A DNA stretch of 64,000 bases. Source: Hymenolepis diminuta. Taxonomy: Eukaryota; Platyhelminthes; Cestoda; Cyclophyllidea; Hymenolepididae. Location: assembly GCA_900708905.1 (NCBI GenBank), contig CAADRB010000020.1, forward strand, positions 1,874,644-1,938,643, in the 5' to 3' direction. How positions within the stretch are numbered: the stretch's first letter is position 1; every line of letters starts with the position of its first letter. The position numbers were made by a program, and so were the translations under genes. Below the pieces are notes generated by a model. The model did not search any database and had not been told where the DNA came from. It worked only from the letters and a program-made list of their open reading frames with translations. Of the stretch, positions 24,284 through 38,300 are shown one piece after another.

Positions 24284-24289
24284 TAATAA
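24284..24289 (+). terminator. Polyadenylation signal AATAAA after the costars-like candidate
   Basis: AATAAA in the context CTTAATAAAAAGCC, about 55 nt downstream of the TGA at 24229-24231. Its placement supports a transcribed 3' end there, whether gene or recent pseudogene. Confidence 0.35.
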
Positions 24290-26424
24290 AAAGCCGTCCC
24301 TTGTGCTACAAATCTTTTCCCATCTTCCTCTTGGGGTCCGAATAGTTTCAGCATTACAAGGGGGCAATGAAAGAGTCTCATTCACAAAATTTTACTATCT
24401 AATATGGAGAGCAAATGAACATTTAATTTACTTTAAAATAACCATATTACTAATTAGGATTTAGACAATATGCATATAACTCTCCTTTGCCTAATTTTAC
24501 TCGTGATAATAAGACGTTGGAGAATGATTTCAACTAGAATCATAAAGGAATCGTTAATATAAACGTAATACAAAAAGTTATGCAAGTTTAATCGAGTAAA
24601 GCAATTAAAATCGATTAACAGAAAGGCCAACAAATGCTAAAGGAGAAGGGATCCAAAAGATACTGGAAGCAATGTCAAGATATCAATTGACCTTACATCG
24701 AGTTGTACAATAATTAGTTAATGAGTAGCATACATTCCAAAATCATAGTCTCATGATTCGTCCCCTGGGGTTCAGCAATGCTTATCTATGGGTCCAGTCC
24801 GTTTTTTATCATTTCAGTTTTTCTTCTCATGGCTGAAAAGGCAAAATGATCTTAAATGCTATTCAGCAGCTTAGAGTCTTAACGTAGAAGAGACATGATA
24901 GCTAAAAAAGGTCCTTATTGAAATTTATCAGATTTCATTCCAATTTACAATACTTCCCCGTATTCCATTTTTTATAGCATTCCTTTCACCTATTCGATAT
25001 TCCTGTAGTCTCCTGATTTGGGAAAGACTACTTAGAGAAGATCATTGAATTTTTAAGAGAACTTATCAAGACCCTAAAATAGTTCAGCTGACATATTTCA
25101 ATGCTACTTTATCATCCTGACTTGAAATTTTTCGTTTAATTTGAGCTTAGCTTTGAAGATGGTCGCATTGATATTGCTTTTGTGAAGCAAAGAATTTGAT
25201 TTATTCGTAGTTTCGTAATCTCTCACATCACTAGCTAATTAATGTGCATCTGATAGTAGAATAAAGCTTACAATTTGAGAAAATTCGATGGTGTCGCCAC
25301 TCCCTCGTACCTACTGGCCGTCTGCAGCCACTGTAATCAAACGTTTGGCTGCAGTAGTAGTGAGAGGCTGCTGTTTTCAATCGGATGATACAAATACATT
25401 CGAATATGGATTCCGAAGTTATTTTCACAAATAAATTTATTTATTAGCAATGAATAAGTAAATACAATGCCAACCCATTCATTATAAAATTTTCAACATT
25501 ATAGCATTCTTTTCGCTTTTCTAACACAAATAAGTAGACAAATTGAACAAATCAAATTTCCACTTAATAGCCAAGCGGCGAACACGAGTGTGGTTGAAAA
25601 AAACATGGGACAAGTTTGAACTTCGTCAAAACACTTGCAAAAAATGGGAACTGTGACATACGCCTCAACCTCGTTCACCTACTATTGATTTAACTCATCG
25701 ATCTCTAGTTTACTTTCACCTGGGCAGTGCATGCGATTAGCGTCCCGAACACTAGACCACTTTTTGAATTTCTCGTTATATAACTCATGCATACGAACCT
25801 TAGCAACGTCAACCATTCTTGCTCAAAAAATTTATAACCTATCAGTAAAAAGAGAGGAAGATGCAACCTGAAGAGTGAATAAATGGAGCTTAATTCGAAT
25901 ATCAATACAGCAAATACTGCGGAACTATTTAATTGACCTCTATAGACACCGCCAAAGTAAAAATAAGAATGCTATAAAGGCAAGATGGGTTGTCGGGAGT
26001 TCAGCTACTTGGACACCGGGTGAAAACAATCGTCACTACATCATAATTAGCTATATAACAACCTGTCCCGATAATTGCATAACCAAACGCCCAATATACA
26101 TTATCACCTACCAACAGAAGCCCAAATCGCTGCAGAGCACCAAACCACAGAAACTTACTTAATAAACAATACATGACTTTCGGGAATCATGAAAGGCAAA
26201 ACCATCAGCTTGACATAAACCAACCCAATCCATTAAGGTAAACATATTACCGTTTTCGGTACCAATCATAACACAACAAATAGGATAAAACGATAAATGT
26301 TAGTAAATCGAAAACAGAACCATCCCGTTAAATTATTGAAATTACTTAGGAAACCCACCATAAACGACTGTAGATAAAGCATATTTGCCACGGCATTACA
26401 ATAACAATATAGAACACGGCTCTC
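24290..26424. other. Intergenic region, nothing recognised
   Basis: AT-rich DNA with scattered short frames lacking splice support or resemblance to known proteins. Confidence 0.5.
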
Positions 26425-26430
26425 TTTATT
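26425..26430 (-). terminator. Polyadenylation signal AATAAA for ribosomal protein L18a
   Basis: The plus strand reads TTTATT, so AATAAA on the minus strand, about 28 nt beyond the L18a stop codon at 26459-26461. This spacing is normal for a short ribosomal-protein 3' UTR. Confidence 0.65.
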
Positions 26431-26458
26431 TCCAGCAGTATATTGTACTCGTTAATGC

Positions 26459-27384
26459 TTAGAAAGTAGTAAGGGGACGTGCCGTTGTAAAGCGAGGAGT
26501 GTGCAATTGCCGATTGACACGATGAGGAAGTGGGAACTTGAGGTTTTTGTCGTGGAACTGAGTTATATGTGGACGACGGCACTTCCCATCAGGAATAACT
26601 TCAACCTTGATGACCTGGATGGAGGTAGCACGGGCACGATGACGAGCACCCATTTCACGATAAAGCTGGGTGACAGCACCCTCCTCAGTCAGATCACGGT
26701 ATTCCTTATACATGTTATGGGTACCAGATCTGGAATCGTAACGGATCCAGATACCATAGTTTCTGACAACCAACGGCTTCTTTGGGTGCAGCTAAAATAA
26801 AACACTGATCAAAAGAAGGTAGCAACATAACGAAACGATTTCAACTAACATAAATCTGTGCAACAAATATCAGCAACTAATCAACTCGTAGAACTATAAG
26901 CTCTGATTTAGACTACATTAATTGAACAAGTAAGAAGTGCTAAAAGATGGCAACCAGATTGTGCAAATATTCGCATCGATTTTAGCCTATCCAAGCTGGT
27001 AAGCAGTGAAGGTAAAAAGAAATGTCCCAAATGCTGCACATGTCAACATTAGGTATGAATATCCGCATGAACTTATCCGAAATAAACAATCCCAGACAGT
27101 GACCATGCGTTTCCAGAATACATTTATAAGGCAATATAAGAGTGCGTACTCTCTTGCAAGAAACGATTTCACCGGATCCCTTTTTCATCTTTTTCAATTG
27201 ACGAATGAAGTACCAGAAACGCGACTTGGCAGTAACCAAATCAGGCGCAAAAATGCGCATACGATAGGGAACAGGTTTTGGTTCCTTCTCCGTGGGGTTT
27301 TTGCGCCCAACAACAACATACAGCTTTAGCTAAAAACAGGGCATTAGAAACAAAACGAGCACGAACCTTCCCGCTTGCACGCAT
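26459..27384 (-). CDS. RPL18A: 60S ribosomal protein L18a (eL20), complete three-exon gene
   Basis: Structural protein of the large cytosolic ribosomal subunit. Exons on the minus strand: 27367-27384, 27150-27329 and 26459-26791. They join in phase 0 and give 176 aa, the same length as human L18a. Diagnostic blocks are [67 protein letters not shown] and [17 protein letters not shown]. The first exon encodes only six residues (MRASGK), followed by an intron of exactly 37 nt. The second intron is 358 nt. The very short first coding exon is typical of animal ribosomal protein genes. Plus-strand open frames here are shadows. Confidence 0.97.
27330..27366 (-). other. 37-nt mini-intron, L18a intron 1
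   Basis: On the minus strand it begins GTTCGT and ends GTTTTTAG. Removing it joins MRASGK to [10 protein letters not shown], the expected L18a N-terminus. Confidence 0.92.
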
Positions 27385-29320
27385 TATTAGCCCTCTCCTG
27401 ATAAGTGAGCGCTGAAGTAATTCAAATCAATTAAAACACTTTCAGCCAAGCAGGGCAATATTTAATAATATCGAGTGAAAAGAATACTAAATGTGTTTGT
27501 CAAATAAAGCCGTATTATAGCTTGATTTTTATTTTATTTTCTTTTAATTACTGTAAAAAATGGATCTGTAAACTACAATTTATTTGTTATATGGTTGCTC
27601 CTAGATCAATCATTTTCAGTTTTGATTTATAAACTAATATGTTAGTTAGTTTATTTTATCGTTTATTCCAATTTAATTTTATTTGACTTAAGAAAAATAT
27701 TTATGCATATATGTTTGAATGGTAAGTGATATTTAAGATTGTAATTAATGTTCAAGTTTAATAACGCAACTATTAGACATTGCTTACTTTAGTTACCAAA
27801 TACATATCAGATATTGAAGCAGTATTTTAGTAATAACTCTAAGATTTTTACATATCCAAATTTTACGCATTAAATATTGAAGACAATCTAATTATGTGGT
27901 AGCGCAGATTAAATATTTCTTCGCTTTCAGTTAGCCATGAATTTTCTGGAAAATTAATTCAATGGATTTTTAATTTTCAAGGCATTCCTGTACATATAGT
28001 TCGGGTGTCTTAAATAAATTTATTTGAAGCTAAATTTAATATTTTATCACATTTGAACAAAACAAAAATAGTTATTGTTAAAAATTATGGATGAGAATGC
28101 AATTTATTGCGTAAATGATGTTATCATTTCTCGCAAACAATGATAACAACTTGGTTTAGTACCAGCCAATTAATGGAAATCAAATGAATCTTCATTGCAA
28201 TAATTCTGCTGTATGAAGTAAGGAGACATAATATTTATGATTATTATTATAGGTTATTTTTTAAATGTGCAATACTGAACGATTACTTGTGGATATTAAC
28301 TGACAAGATTTGGAAAATATTTACTGCGCGTTTTAGAGGAGTAAATAATTACGTACTTTGAAATATAAGTACTGCGTGTATAATGAACAAGGTCGAGTTT
28401 TAGATCAGCTTAAAAAAACTAAATTTGTTAACTCTACTTAGATAATACATTGCTAGGTCTAATTTCAACAAATCGCAAATCAAAAGGGAAAAGAACCAAT
28501 ATATTAATTTTACGTTCCATACGTGGACTATTTTTAATTTTTCAAGTCATAACACAAAAGAAGGGATGTTTCATTTTTGTCACGTAAAAATATCAAAATT
28601 CTATGCAATTATTTCAATTCGATGTCCTTACCGTCACATGCATTCTATGTGATTAAAATGATTGCATCTACATTGGTATCCCTAAAATGGGATAGATAAG
28701 ATTATACGTTTAGTTAATTATTAATTTTAAATGTTCCGTTATAAATATGATATCATTGTCTTGCGGCTTCATTTATATGAATTTCTTTAAAAATGAATGA
28801 TAATGTGTAAATTTGATAAATGCAATTGTTCTGGTAATTTTCGGATCTAACGTTATAATCGCACATCTGGTTGTTGCATGATATAAATGTAAAACCTCTA
28901 AATTACTTTTATTCCGATATATCAAACAAAGTGACAATTCCTTTCTGGTGTTCGGGCTTCCGCCTTCAGGAATAATAGGTTTCAGATACGGTAAAAATAG
29001 TTATGTTAAACTTTGTTTTCTAAAGTTGATGTGTTGATCCCGTTACTAGAATTAGTGTTATTAAATAAATAAATCTCTAAAGTTAGTAAAGTGCATATAT
29101 GTTCATTTCGCTAGGCTTCATAACGAGTTGTGTAAATGCTACACAATTCTTATATCTAATCAAAATTTGAGCGTATGATTAAAATCAAAACTCGATTTAA
29201 ATTATTTCTATATTCTTTGATTTAATTCACTAAAAATCAATTTTCACGATGACCTTTACATCGTTTGAATAAGCTTTCATACTTTGCATAGAATTATTAG
29301 ACCAGTTTGATGCAGGAGAA
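27385..29320. other. Intergenic region between L18a and the huntingtin-like gene
   Basis: Very AT-rich. It should hold the two divergent promoters, but I could not identify specific elements. No exon was seen. Confidence 0.5.
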
Positions 29321-32300
29321 ATGGATATTAAGAGTTTGGAGGCATGCTTTCAAAATGCAACGAAAATATCGCAGACTGTTGAAGAATATGAAGTTCTTTC
29401 AGAAATTTCTTCGATTTTAAAGTGCAACTCAGGAAATAAAGATGAGGATACAAATAAAAACTTGCTTACTGATGATTTTCTCAAAACGATTGATTACCTT
29501 TCCAAGGATAACGGCTTATATTTTACGACAAATGTAACACTAGATTGGTAAGGAATCTAATTTTATTATTTAACTGAATTTTGTACTTTAATTTCTAGAA
29601 ATTGTATTTCCATTTACTAGGTTTGTGTTTTACTTATTTTCCCGACGATATCCTTCCCGAGATAGAAATGCTAGTATTGCAACTATGAACTTTAACAAGC
29701 CCTGGAGGCACGTAATAAGTGATGACGATGCAAAATTTGCTGCACGTTTGAATGTTCCGGCAGACAATCTTATATCATGGTAAATTTCTGTCTGTAATAT
29801 TTGTGTTATATTAGTGTTTTCTACGGGATAATTTTGTGCACCTTAGGCTTTGGAATCGTCCATTTGTTAAGCAAAATCTGCGAATGTACTCATCCGCGAT
29901 TAGATTATGTATGTTTCTGAATTTAAATTTTTTAGAACTTTTAGCAATTTTTTCATGTTATACTACTACTGTTCTTTGGTATTTACAGCACACAGTTATC
30001 CAGTAGCAAGAAGACATCTGATATCTCACGCCATTCGATGGACAATTTACCATTTGAAAAATAGTGACCTTGACTTCACAACTGGATCACCACTGACCAT
30101 TCCTCGCGGGGGCTCTTTCGATGGCCTCTCAGAGGGCGGTGACCTTGAGCCAATTAGTGATAAGAGTGTTGATGATAAGGGGGACCCAACAGAGTCAACG
30201 GCCATGTGGTTCGCGACGGTGATCGAATCAAACGGAGCTTTGACCGAGCAGAAGTCTGGGAAGAAACCGGTTCAAATTCTTCGACTAGCTATTGAAGTGA
30301 GCTATTTTGAATTCGGACTAATATATGCATATATAGTGATTAATTTTTTCCCATTATTTTTTGAAAACTACTGCACAAACCTCCAGAGACGGAAGAATTG
30401 TTGGCTTTTAGGGTTTCGTTGGAGATTTTTAGACCAATTGACAACCAGATGAGTTTAAAATTAAATCTGAGAATATCTTCCGACAAGTGCAGGTCATATT
30501 TGCTTGCTCTCAATTGGCCACTAATAGAACTGTTTTAAAGTAGATTTGGGATCTGCTGTGGAAGTTCCTAATAGATTATTTGCAAGTCCACATTTTTATA
30601 CTTTTACTAAGTTTTAGTTTAAATCCGAGGATTACGTAATTTTCCCACAGTGGGAAGCTCAGTCACAGTCTCCCTTTCTTAACAAATTAATAAAATACAA
30701 ATCAAAACATAATTACCAATTTCTGAACTATTTCTTAGCAAAATATGAATGTTATACTTCATTATCTTATTATTAAACAAACATTTTACGGAGTTCAACT
30801 GTCCATTAAAATGGAAAATTTCTCATCGCTAATACAATTTAAGTTAATATCCCCATATTTTCGTTGTTGAAGTAAATGATGATTCATAATATTATATGCT
30901 TACAAATAAATAAATATTTATTTATTTAAAGCTTAAAATTGAAAGTTAACGTAGCCATGTGATACAAATTATACGGTTACGGAATATAAGTCAAAGCTGT
31001 CTTTACTTAGATTTAATAATAATAAATAATAATATGGTCCATTTGAAAACATCCCGTGGCGAATTACGACTTCGTTTTTATTTTAGTTATTCACATTTAT
31101 GCTACCAATACTAGGTATCTTTATATAATTTAAATGTAGGAGCTGATTCTGACGTGTATTACGGATCCACAGGAGGAAATTCGAAATATGGTCTTTAAAA
31201 GGCTTCGGACATTCTTTCAAAAGGCTCCGTTGCCCATCTCCGCAGTATTCTGCCTCAGATGGACAGAGGTAAGGGAATTATAAATGTTAAAAAGCATAAA
31301 CCATAATTTAGAACAAACTGAAAAGCTGTACTTAAAGTGTAGGCGAATTTAATTTATCAGTGAGAGTTTTAATAGGGATTAGCATAGTTAATTTGTTCAA
31401 AAAATTATAAGATAAATTATCTATATTAAGTGATACCGGTCAGCAATGGAAGGGAGCAACAAAATTCCAATTTCTCATCGGGGAGGTTCGAAAATGCCGT
31501 TTTCTGTTCAAGGCGAGTAACGGAAAGATTCTTCTTTCAGTGAGCCTTGCAAATTACGAAATAAGGGCTAAAACAGTGTACTTTCTCAGTATAAAAACTG
31601 ATACATAGAAAAAATAATTTGAAATTTATAATGATAATAATATTATTTTGGATGTTTTTTAACTGTTAAGTTTTACTGCTCTGCTTTGAGTCAATCATTT
31701 TTAATTTTCAACAATTTTGACCAGCCAAAAGTCATTTAATACGTAAACGTGGCATGGATTTGGGATTTTAGTACCCGAGAAAAAGAGATCTTATTCAATT
31801 TACCCAAAATTTTGGTAATTTACTTAAATTTTTGAGGTAGTAGGGGGTGAAAAGAAAATTGACTTTATTTTCTCCCTATTCCACTGAATAATAGTTCCTA
31901 ATTTCCTTGGAACTAGAAATCGGAAATTGATTAAAGTGCTCAAGTATGAAAAGTACCCACGTGCTAAGTTAAAATTGCTCAACAACTGAACTTTCGTCAT
32001 CATCTGATATTTGAGAGATGAGTTTATTTTTCTGTATTTACGTAATAATGGAAGACTTTAAAAAAATAATATATTAGCACTCGGGAAACTTTACTGTCAT
32101 TTGTTTGCTTTGCATTGCTTTCATTTAAATGTTTTCCGTTTTAATTACGGAGGCTGATTGAGAAGTAACTACAAAAATCAAGTGACAAAACAACGCACAT
32201 AGCAGAAGATTTTATTCAAAATTCAAATTTTGTCCAAGTTTTCAACGACAGCATCTTAAATCGCAAATGAATCCGTTAAGAAAACTGTAGCCATATTTTC

Positions 32301-35300
32301 ACCTGACAGTTCTTGATCGTCTTTGCAATGACCTGAGCATCTACTTCCACATTGATCCACCACCATCTTTGCACTCGATTAAATGATTTTTAAATCCTAT
32401 ATTACGCTGATAACTTTGTCTATATTGAAATGCCTTAAACTATACAGATCTTGCTATTGAATTAATTTTTAATAATCGCGTATATCACTCACAAAAATGT
32501 GAAAAAGTCTACTTCATTTGAGCATTGGATCCTTCATATTCATCGTCCCCTAATCTTATAGATGACATGACTTTGTACGATAACGTATATAAGCATTTTT
32601 CAACATGTATCTTCGATTGGAGGGAAGGGGAGTAGGGTCGTAGAGCTCCTCTAGTGAGAAACTTGAGTTTTTCCACCATCTTTATCAATCGGACTTAACC
32701 AGTAGGGCTAACCACCCCATTCACCGAGTGTGCATCGATAGGCATCAATTTTGTGACCTCTGACTTAGCAAATTGACTAGTGCCCTCGATCTTCGATCTT
32801 TTAAAACCGATATGCAGAAAATAGGATTATTTTACATTTTTAATCGTCTGTGAGTTTCTGGTGATAGAATCATAAGTATTATCTGATCTCATTGACATTT
32901 GTAAATTGAGACTTTAGAAAGAAACCACATAATGAAGTTCAGCAAAGGGAGAATTTGATTTCTTGTTAGATTTTATGGTCCATGAACAAAGCGTTGAAAG
33001 TTGAATTATCAGTAAATTGAATTTTAAGAGGCTGGTCATGTCAGTCTCAAGAAAAAGATAAATTTACAAACGTTTTCTTATTAAATAGATTCACGTGCGC
33101 GCTTAAAAACGCCTTGTGAATGAAAAAACGTCGAATTTTTACGTGAGTAGATTGTTTCAATGTGGACTTTGGATTCGGATGTGTCCTTAAGACTTAAGTA
33201 GACCAAATTTCTCAATTACTTCATCAAAGAGCGTGCCGTTAGACCACACAACTCAATGGTAATTTTTAATTTATTCAGATGAGATTCCAGCTTGATTAAT
33301 TCCTGAAAGTGCAAAAAATTCTTCAATCCATTCGGTTACTCTTATCTGAAAAGGAGTTTATAGAGTTTTTTGAATGAGATCTGATGTTTATTTCTAAGGT
33401 TTTCACGAAAATCTGGTTTGATTTTATCCCTCGTTAATAGTCAGAAGTCACGGGTTCGATGATCATTGGTGCACACGTAGTGAGAGGAATGGCCAATCGG
33501 GTTGATTAAAGTGAGTGGTAGGTCATGCCCTCCTGACCCATTTAACTCTTCTAATAGCCAAAATGAGGTTAATGGACCTAGCGGTAATGCTTTTAACGTA
33601 GCAGAACTCATTAGAATTAATCCAGTGTGATGCATATCGAAAATATAATACCTTGTTTTTTAAATTACGGAAAACAGTTATAGCTATTTAGGCACTTGAT
33701 TAAGGCTGTGTTAATTTTTAAAATACCCTCAGATATTTATTCAAACTCCTCTGTTTTGCTACATTAATTTCTGCAAATTTTAAACTATGCAAGTGATATC
33801 ACTTAACGTTTATTTTTCATTCTATATTTACATATCTTCTTATTCCAAATATAAATTTATATGAATTGATGCGAATAGAATATTTAAAACAAATGGATAA
33901 ATATTAAATTTCACGTATGGAATTCGTGAAAGGAGATGGCGCATTGGGATCAGTATTTTAGTCTACTTCAGTTCGAATATGAAAGCACACATCAATCAAA
34001 TCTTACTGGCCTAGAGGGCATATAAAAAAGTCAACCATAATTGACTGAATACATTTGATTTCAATTTCTCTTAAATGACAGTTTTTTTCGCAGGATTTTT
34101 CCTACCCATTTTATTATTATAAATAAAATTGGTCTGTCAATGATTGTGAATGACAATAACATTTAAAGACCACGTGGAAACTCAGTGAAAACTTTGGGCG
34201 TCTGTCTGTTATGAGAAATCGAAAATCATCAATGGTGTGCGTCGGCGGCACATTAAGTACCATGCACATCTGCCATGTCAGGGTCACATGTTGGACTCCC
34301 GTCGGCTCACACCCAGTGAGTGGAATGGTTAAACGCACAGATTAAATCTGGCTAGGAAAGATGGCCGCAGAATTGAGGTCTCACCAGGAAGGCTCCATGG
34401 TGCCACTCTCTATCCAAGATGAGTGTTGGAAAAGACTTTCCTAAATAGACTTGGGAACCGAGTCTGAAGTTTAAATAGATTAATATACACAAAGGGGAAT
34501 CTAAAACATTTTTTAATGTGATTTTACGAAATGAATGTAAATGGTTGGTATTAGCAACTCAATGAAAATAAAATTTGCTTCTTTAGATTTCCCATCAAAC
34601 TCCAGGGACAAACTGGATTCAGCAGGAGAGCCTATTAAAACGTAAGCTTTTCATTGTAGAAAGATAATTTTTTGTGGAGATTAATATTTCTCCATCATGT
34701 AATCTTAATCTTCTTTATCTGCTTGAAAAGGAATACGCTATTTTTTAATTATATGTGCATTTAATAGTACTGTCTTTAATTTATTTGAAGAGGGTAAACC
34801 GTAACACTAAGCACAAAAGAATGCATTCATCACCCAATAAATGCTTTTTGAGGTATAGAAGAACATATTTGAAAGTTAAAAAATTATGTTACGCTCTTAT
34901 CACTTATCATCACTATTCTAAATGACCATCTTGGTTCAGGCGTCCTGTCCAAATTCCGTGGGAAGAAGGTAAAAGGCTTATTGCTCAGCTATGACCTCCC
35001 CTTTAACAAGAAAGTATACCTGCAATTAGAATCTTTGGATTATACAATTAATAGACTAACTGTTTAGTTGGTAATGTAAACGCAACGATACATCATCCCT
35101 AAGCGCGCGTATGGAATAAAGTAATCGAAAATTAAAAAATAATGCAGAGGAAGCGAATTTGGTTCACATAATTTGTGAATTCTGTTTAAAGCGATGAAAA
35201 TATCAGACTCTACTTCCCACAGTAAAAGAATATCTCAAGTTTAAGAAACAAAGCATTTGCAAATACTTCTTCATTCGATCTCAGGATTATTTCAGTTTGC

Positions 35301-38300
35301 TTGTTAAAAATTTATAATTCATCGTATCTTGGTCCCAACTTAAACATCTTGAGATCAAATCCTAGGTCGCAGTAGATGGACTGTATTCTCAGTATTCAGA
35401 GATTTACCTATCTTTCCTTAGACAGCTACGAAGGGGTTAATAGATGTGTTCTTCTTTATAAAGCTCATTAAAATTTACATATCTATCTGCGGATGTGCCT
35501 TGGACACTCTTAAAATGCATTAATTCCAAATACTGCACTTCGAATCCTATGTCTTTATTAACTAAGTTAAAAGCTAGAAATTTAAATCTATAAAAATATA
35601 AATAAACTTAATAGATTTCTCGATTTTAATAACAATTTCCGAGTCCATTTAGAAGATAGTTTAGATTAATCGTCTTGGGTAGAGAAATATCATCATGGAG
35701 CCTTCCCGGTGGAAAACTCAAATTCTACTATTCACTTTGAGTTAAAATTAACCAGTGTGGATGAGCAATAAATCTGACTACGTTAGCCGTTGTCCAGTCG
35801 GTAAACATATTACTCAGATTATATCTATTTTAAGAAGGCTAGAAAACAAAAGAGCAGAGGTACTGTAAAGAAAAATAAGAAATTATACGTGTCAAGGAAA
35901 ACAGCGAAGCATATTGCAGCGTGTTAGAGAGTTTAGTGGAAGCAAAAACTTGCTTGAGAAAGATTTTATTTAGTCTGTAAAGAGTAAGCACAAGAGCTCT
36001 ATTCATTAACCCGCTAGTTTGAACAAACTCTCGTCAAAACTGAACAGTGTCAGACTAACCGAAACCTCTCAATATGGACAAAATGGCTCATCAACCATGT
36101 TTTAACCAGTTTCTGGGACTGCTTCCAAGTGGAAATGATGTTCATTGGTAGCATATAAATTTACTATAAAGGAAACCTACGTGCTAATGTTATAAATAAA
36201 GTACTGAATGCGTAATCATTTTATCCCAAAGGTGCCAGTGGTATCTATGTAGGTTTTATTGCTTCCTGAAATTATTATATTATTGATTACTTAATCGGTT
36301 TGATTAATACACGAAGATAAGGTTTAGAAAAAGGGAGGATTTCCATAATTTTCATTTTAACATTTAATGAAGGGAAGAGAAGATAATTTCAAGATATTTT
36401 AGTCATGAAACTTAGATATCTGCATAGCTTCAGTTGATCTTGGTGCCCTTTACCCTTATGACCTCCATACCTTGAAAATTTTGGGAGCAAACCATTTGGC
36501 TGAAGCCTAGCTTTAAATACGATTGGTGCGAAGATTGCATCAGACTTTTTTTTATGAGTAATCATTTTTTTGTTTGCTTTTTAGTTTCGTGTTGAACAAA
36601 CCATTTCAAGCTAATAAGAGAGCAGAAAGCACAGACATACGCGTACCATAATTACTCGGATTAAAAATATTTGCATCCATAAAATTGCGTGGCTGAAATT
36701 TGCAGCTCCTCTCTGTTCTAATTTTTGCTCATCTTACTTAAATCCATGCGGTTCTGTATTCTTCTTTCCATCTTGTTTGCGGATGAAACTTGATGCAGTT
36801 AGAAGGGCAATAGATAGTGAATCTTAAACTCTAACTGATTCTCCGACTGTATTTCCTACGAGAATTCCTCTACAGCACTTTAATTCTATTAACTGTTAGC
36901 ATAGCTCCAGGGTTATAGTTCAGGAAATTAAAGTTAAATCAAATGGTATCTGATGATGAAATGCATTTAATATATTTGTAGTGATCAATACTGTTGTGGA
37001 CGTAGTGCGCGACAAATCAGAAGAATCGGCTCAGGAAGAGATATCAGGCAGCCAACTTCTAAAACAGCGCCTTTCAATCGTATTCACGTCCGCTTTAAAC
37101 AAAAGATCCAATGACAATTTTCCTCCTTCCTTCAATGGCAAAACAACGGTGAGGACAACATTTGCCAAGAAGTAGTAAATAATAAATCGATTTATTCATA
37201 TTTATTGTTATCATAATGTACATATTTACCTAATATTACGGCAAAGCTTAGCTAGTGCTAACACAGTACCCACTAATGGAATTAAACATGTTAGAGAGTT
37301 GAATAGCCATTGCAATCTATTAAGAATTGGAATAACACACAGCAGTGGTACCGTCAGTGGAAATGAGTATAAGCAGGGTGCTTCATACAGAGGACTGTAT
37401 AAATGGCCTCTCATACAAGTATTTATTCATGTCATTCAATTCTTTATGCAGGAAATGGAATGAAGTTACTGTGGTCAAAAAAGTGAACGTACCATTAAAG
37501 TGAGTAATAGTGAACATGAGAAAGTAATTGCACACACGATTGAATAAATATTAGTGGGACGTAATGGTATTTTATTTGCTGGAATAAAATAGATAATAAG
37601 TTGATTCAGTTATCAACCTTGCCTAATGGGGCATCGGATGAAATAGACAAGCTGAAGATACCGTCAAGATCTCAAATCACTTCAATAGCTACCAGGAGGT
37701 TAACTGGTTTAAACGGCGTTTAATATGTCACATACTATAAGACTAGAAATATTCAACGCTAAGAAACAAGATTGCATTTTTGGCAACTGGTCCTATTATC
37801 GAAACGTCTCTCCCTTTCATCCTGCCCTCCTGAAAAATAATCAAATTCCTTTTAATTCACTTTCCAGAACCCAGAAGACGAGAGGATAAAGAAAGTTTTA
37901 CTTCCAAAAGTCAGAAATTTGACGTTGGGGCTGATAGCAAGTCACCGAATTCCAGTTCGTCAACTGGCAGTGACAATCTACGTAAACTGCGTGTCCTTGA
38001 TGCATCCAGAGGTAGTTAAAAAAGGTTTTTTTGAAAAACATTGAAAAAAATAAAAATTGACCACTCTCTTGCGTCAAAAAGGAAGCTTTATTTCATTAAT
38101 AAAAAACATATAACATCTACATAATCTTTTTAAAATAAAGCGTTATTAATCACGCCAACTTTTAAAGTTGATATTTATTTCTCATAGTAATTTATAATTT
38201 TTCATTGGAAACAGAATATAATTTAAACAATTGACAACATCTTTAACCAAAGCTTGGTTTACAAACAAATCCTCTATTTAGTTCGGTTAAACAAGTACTT

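Noticed and set aside
33430..33510. Possible functional tRNA gene because of GGTTCGAT
   Set aside because: No cloverleaf can be closed around it; the same blocks recur in other diverged copies, so it belongs to the SINE-like family.
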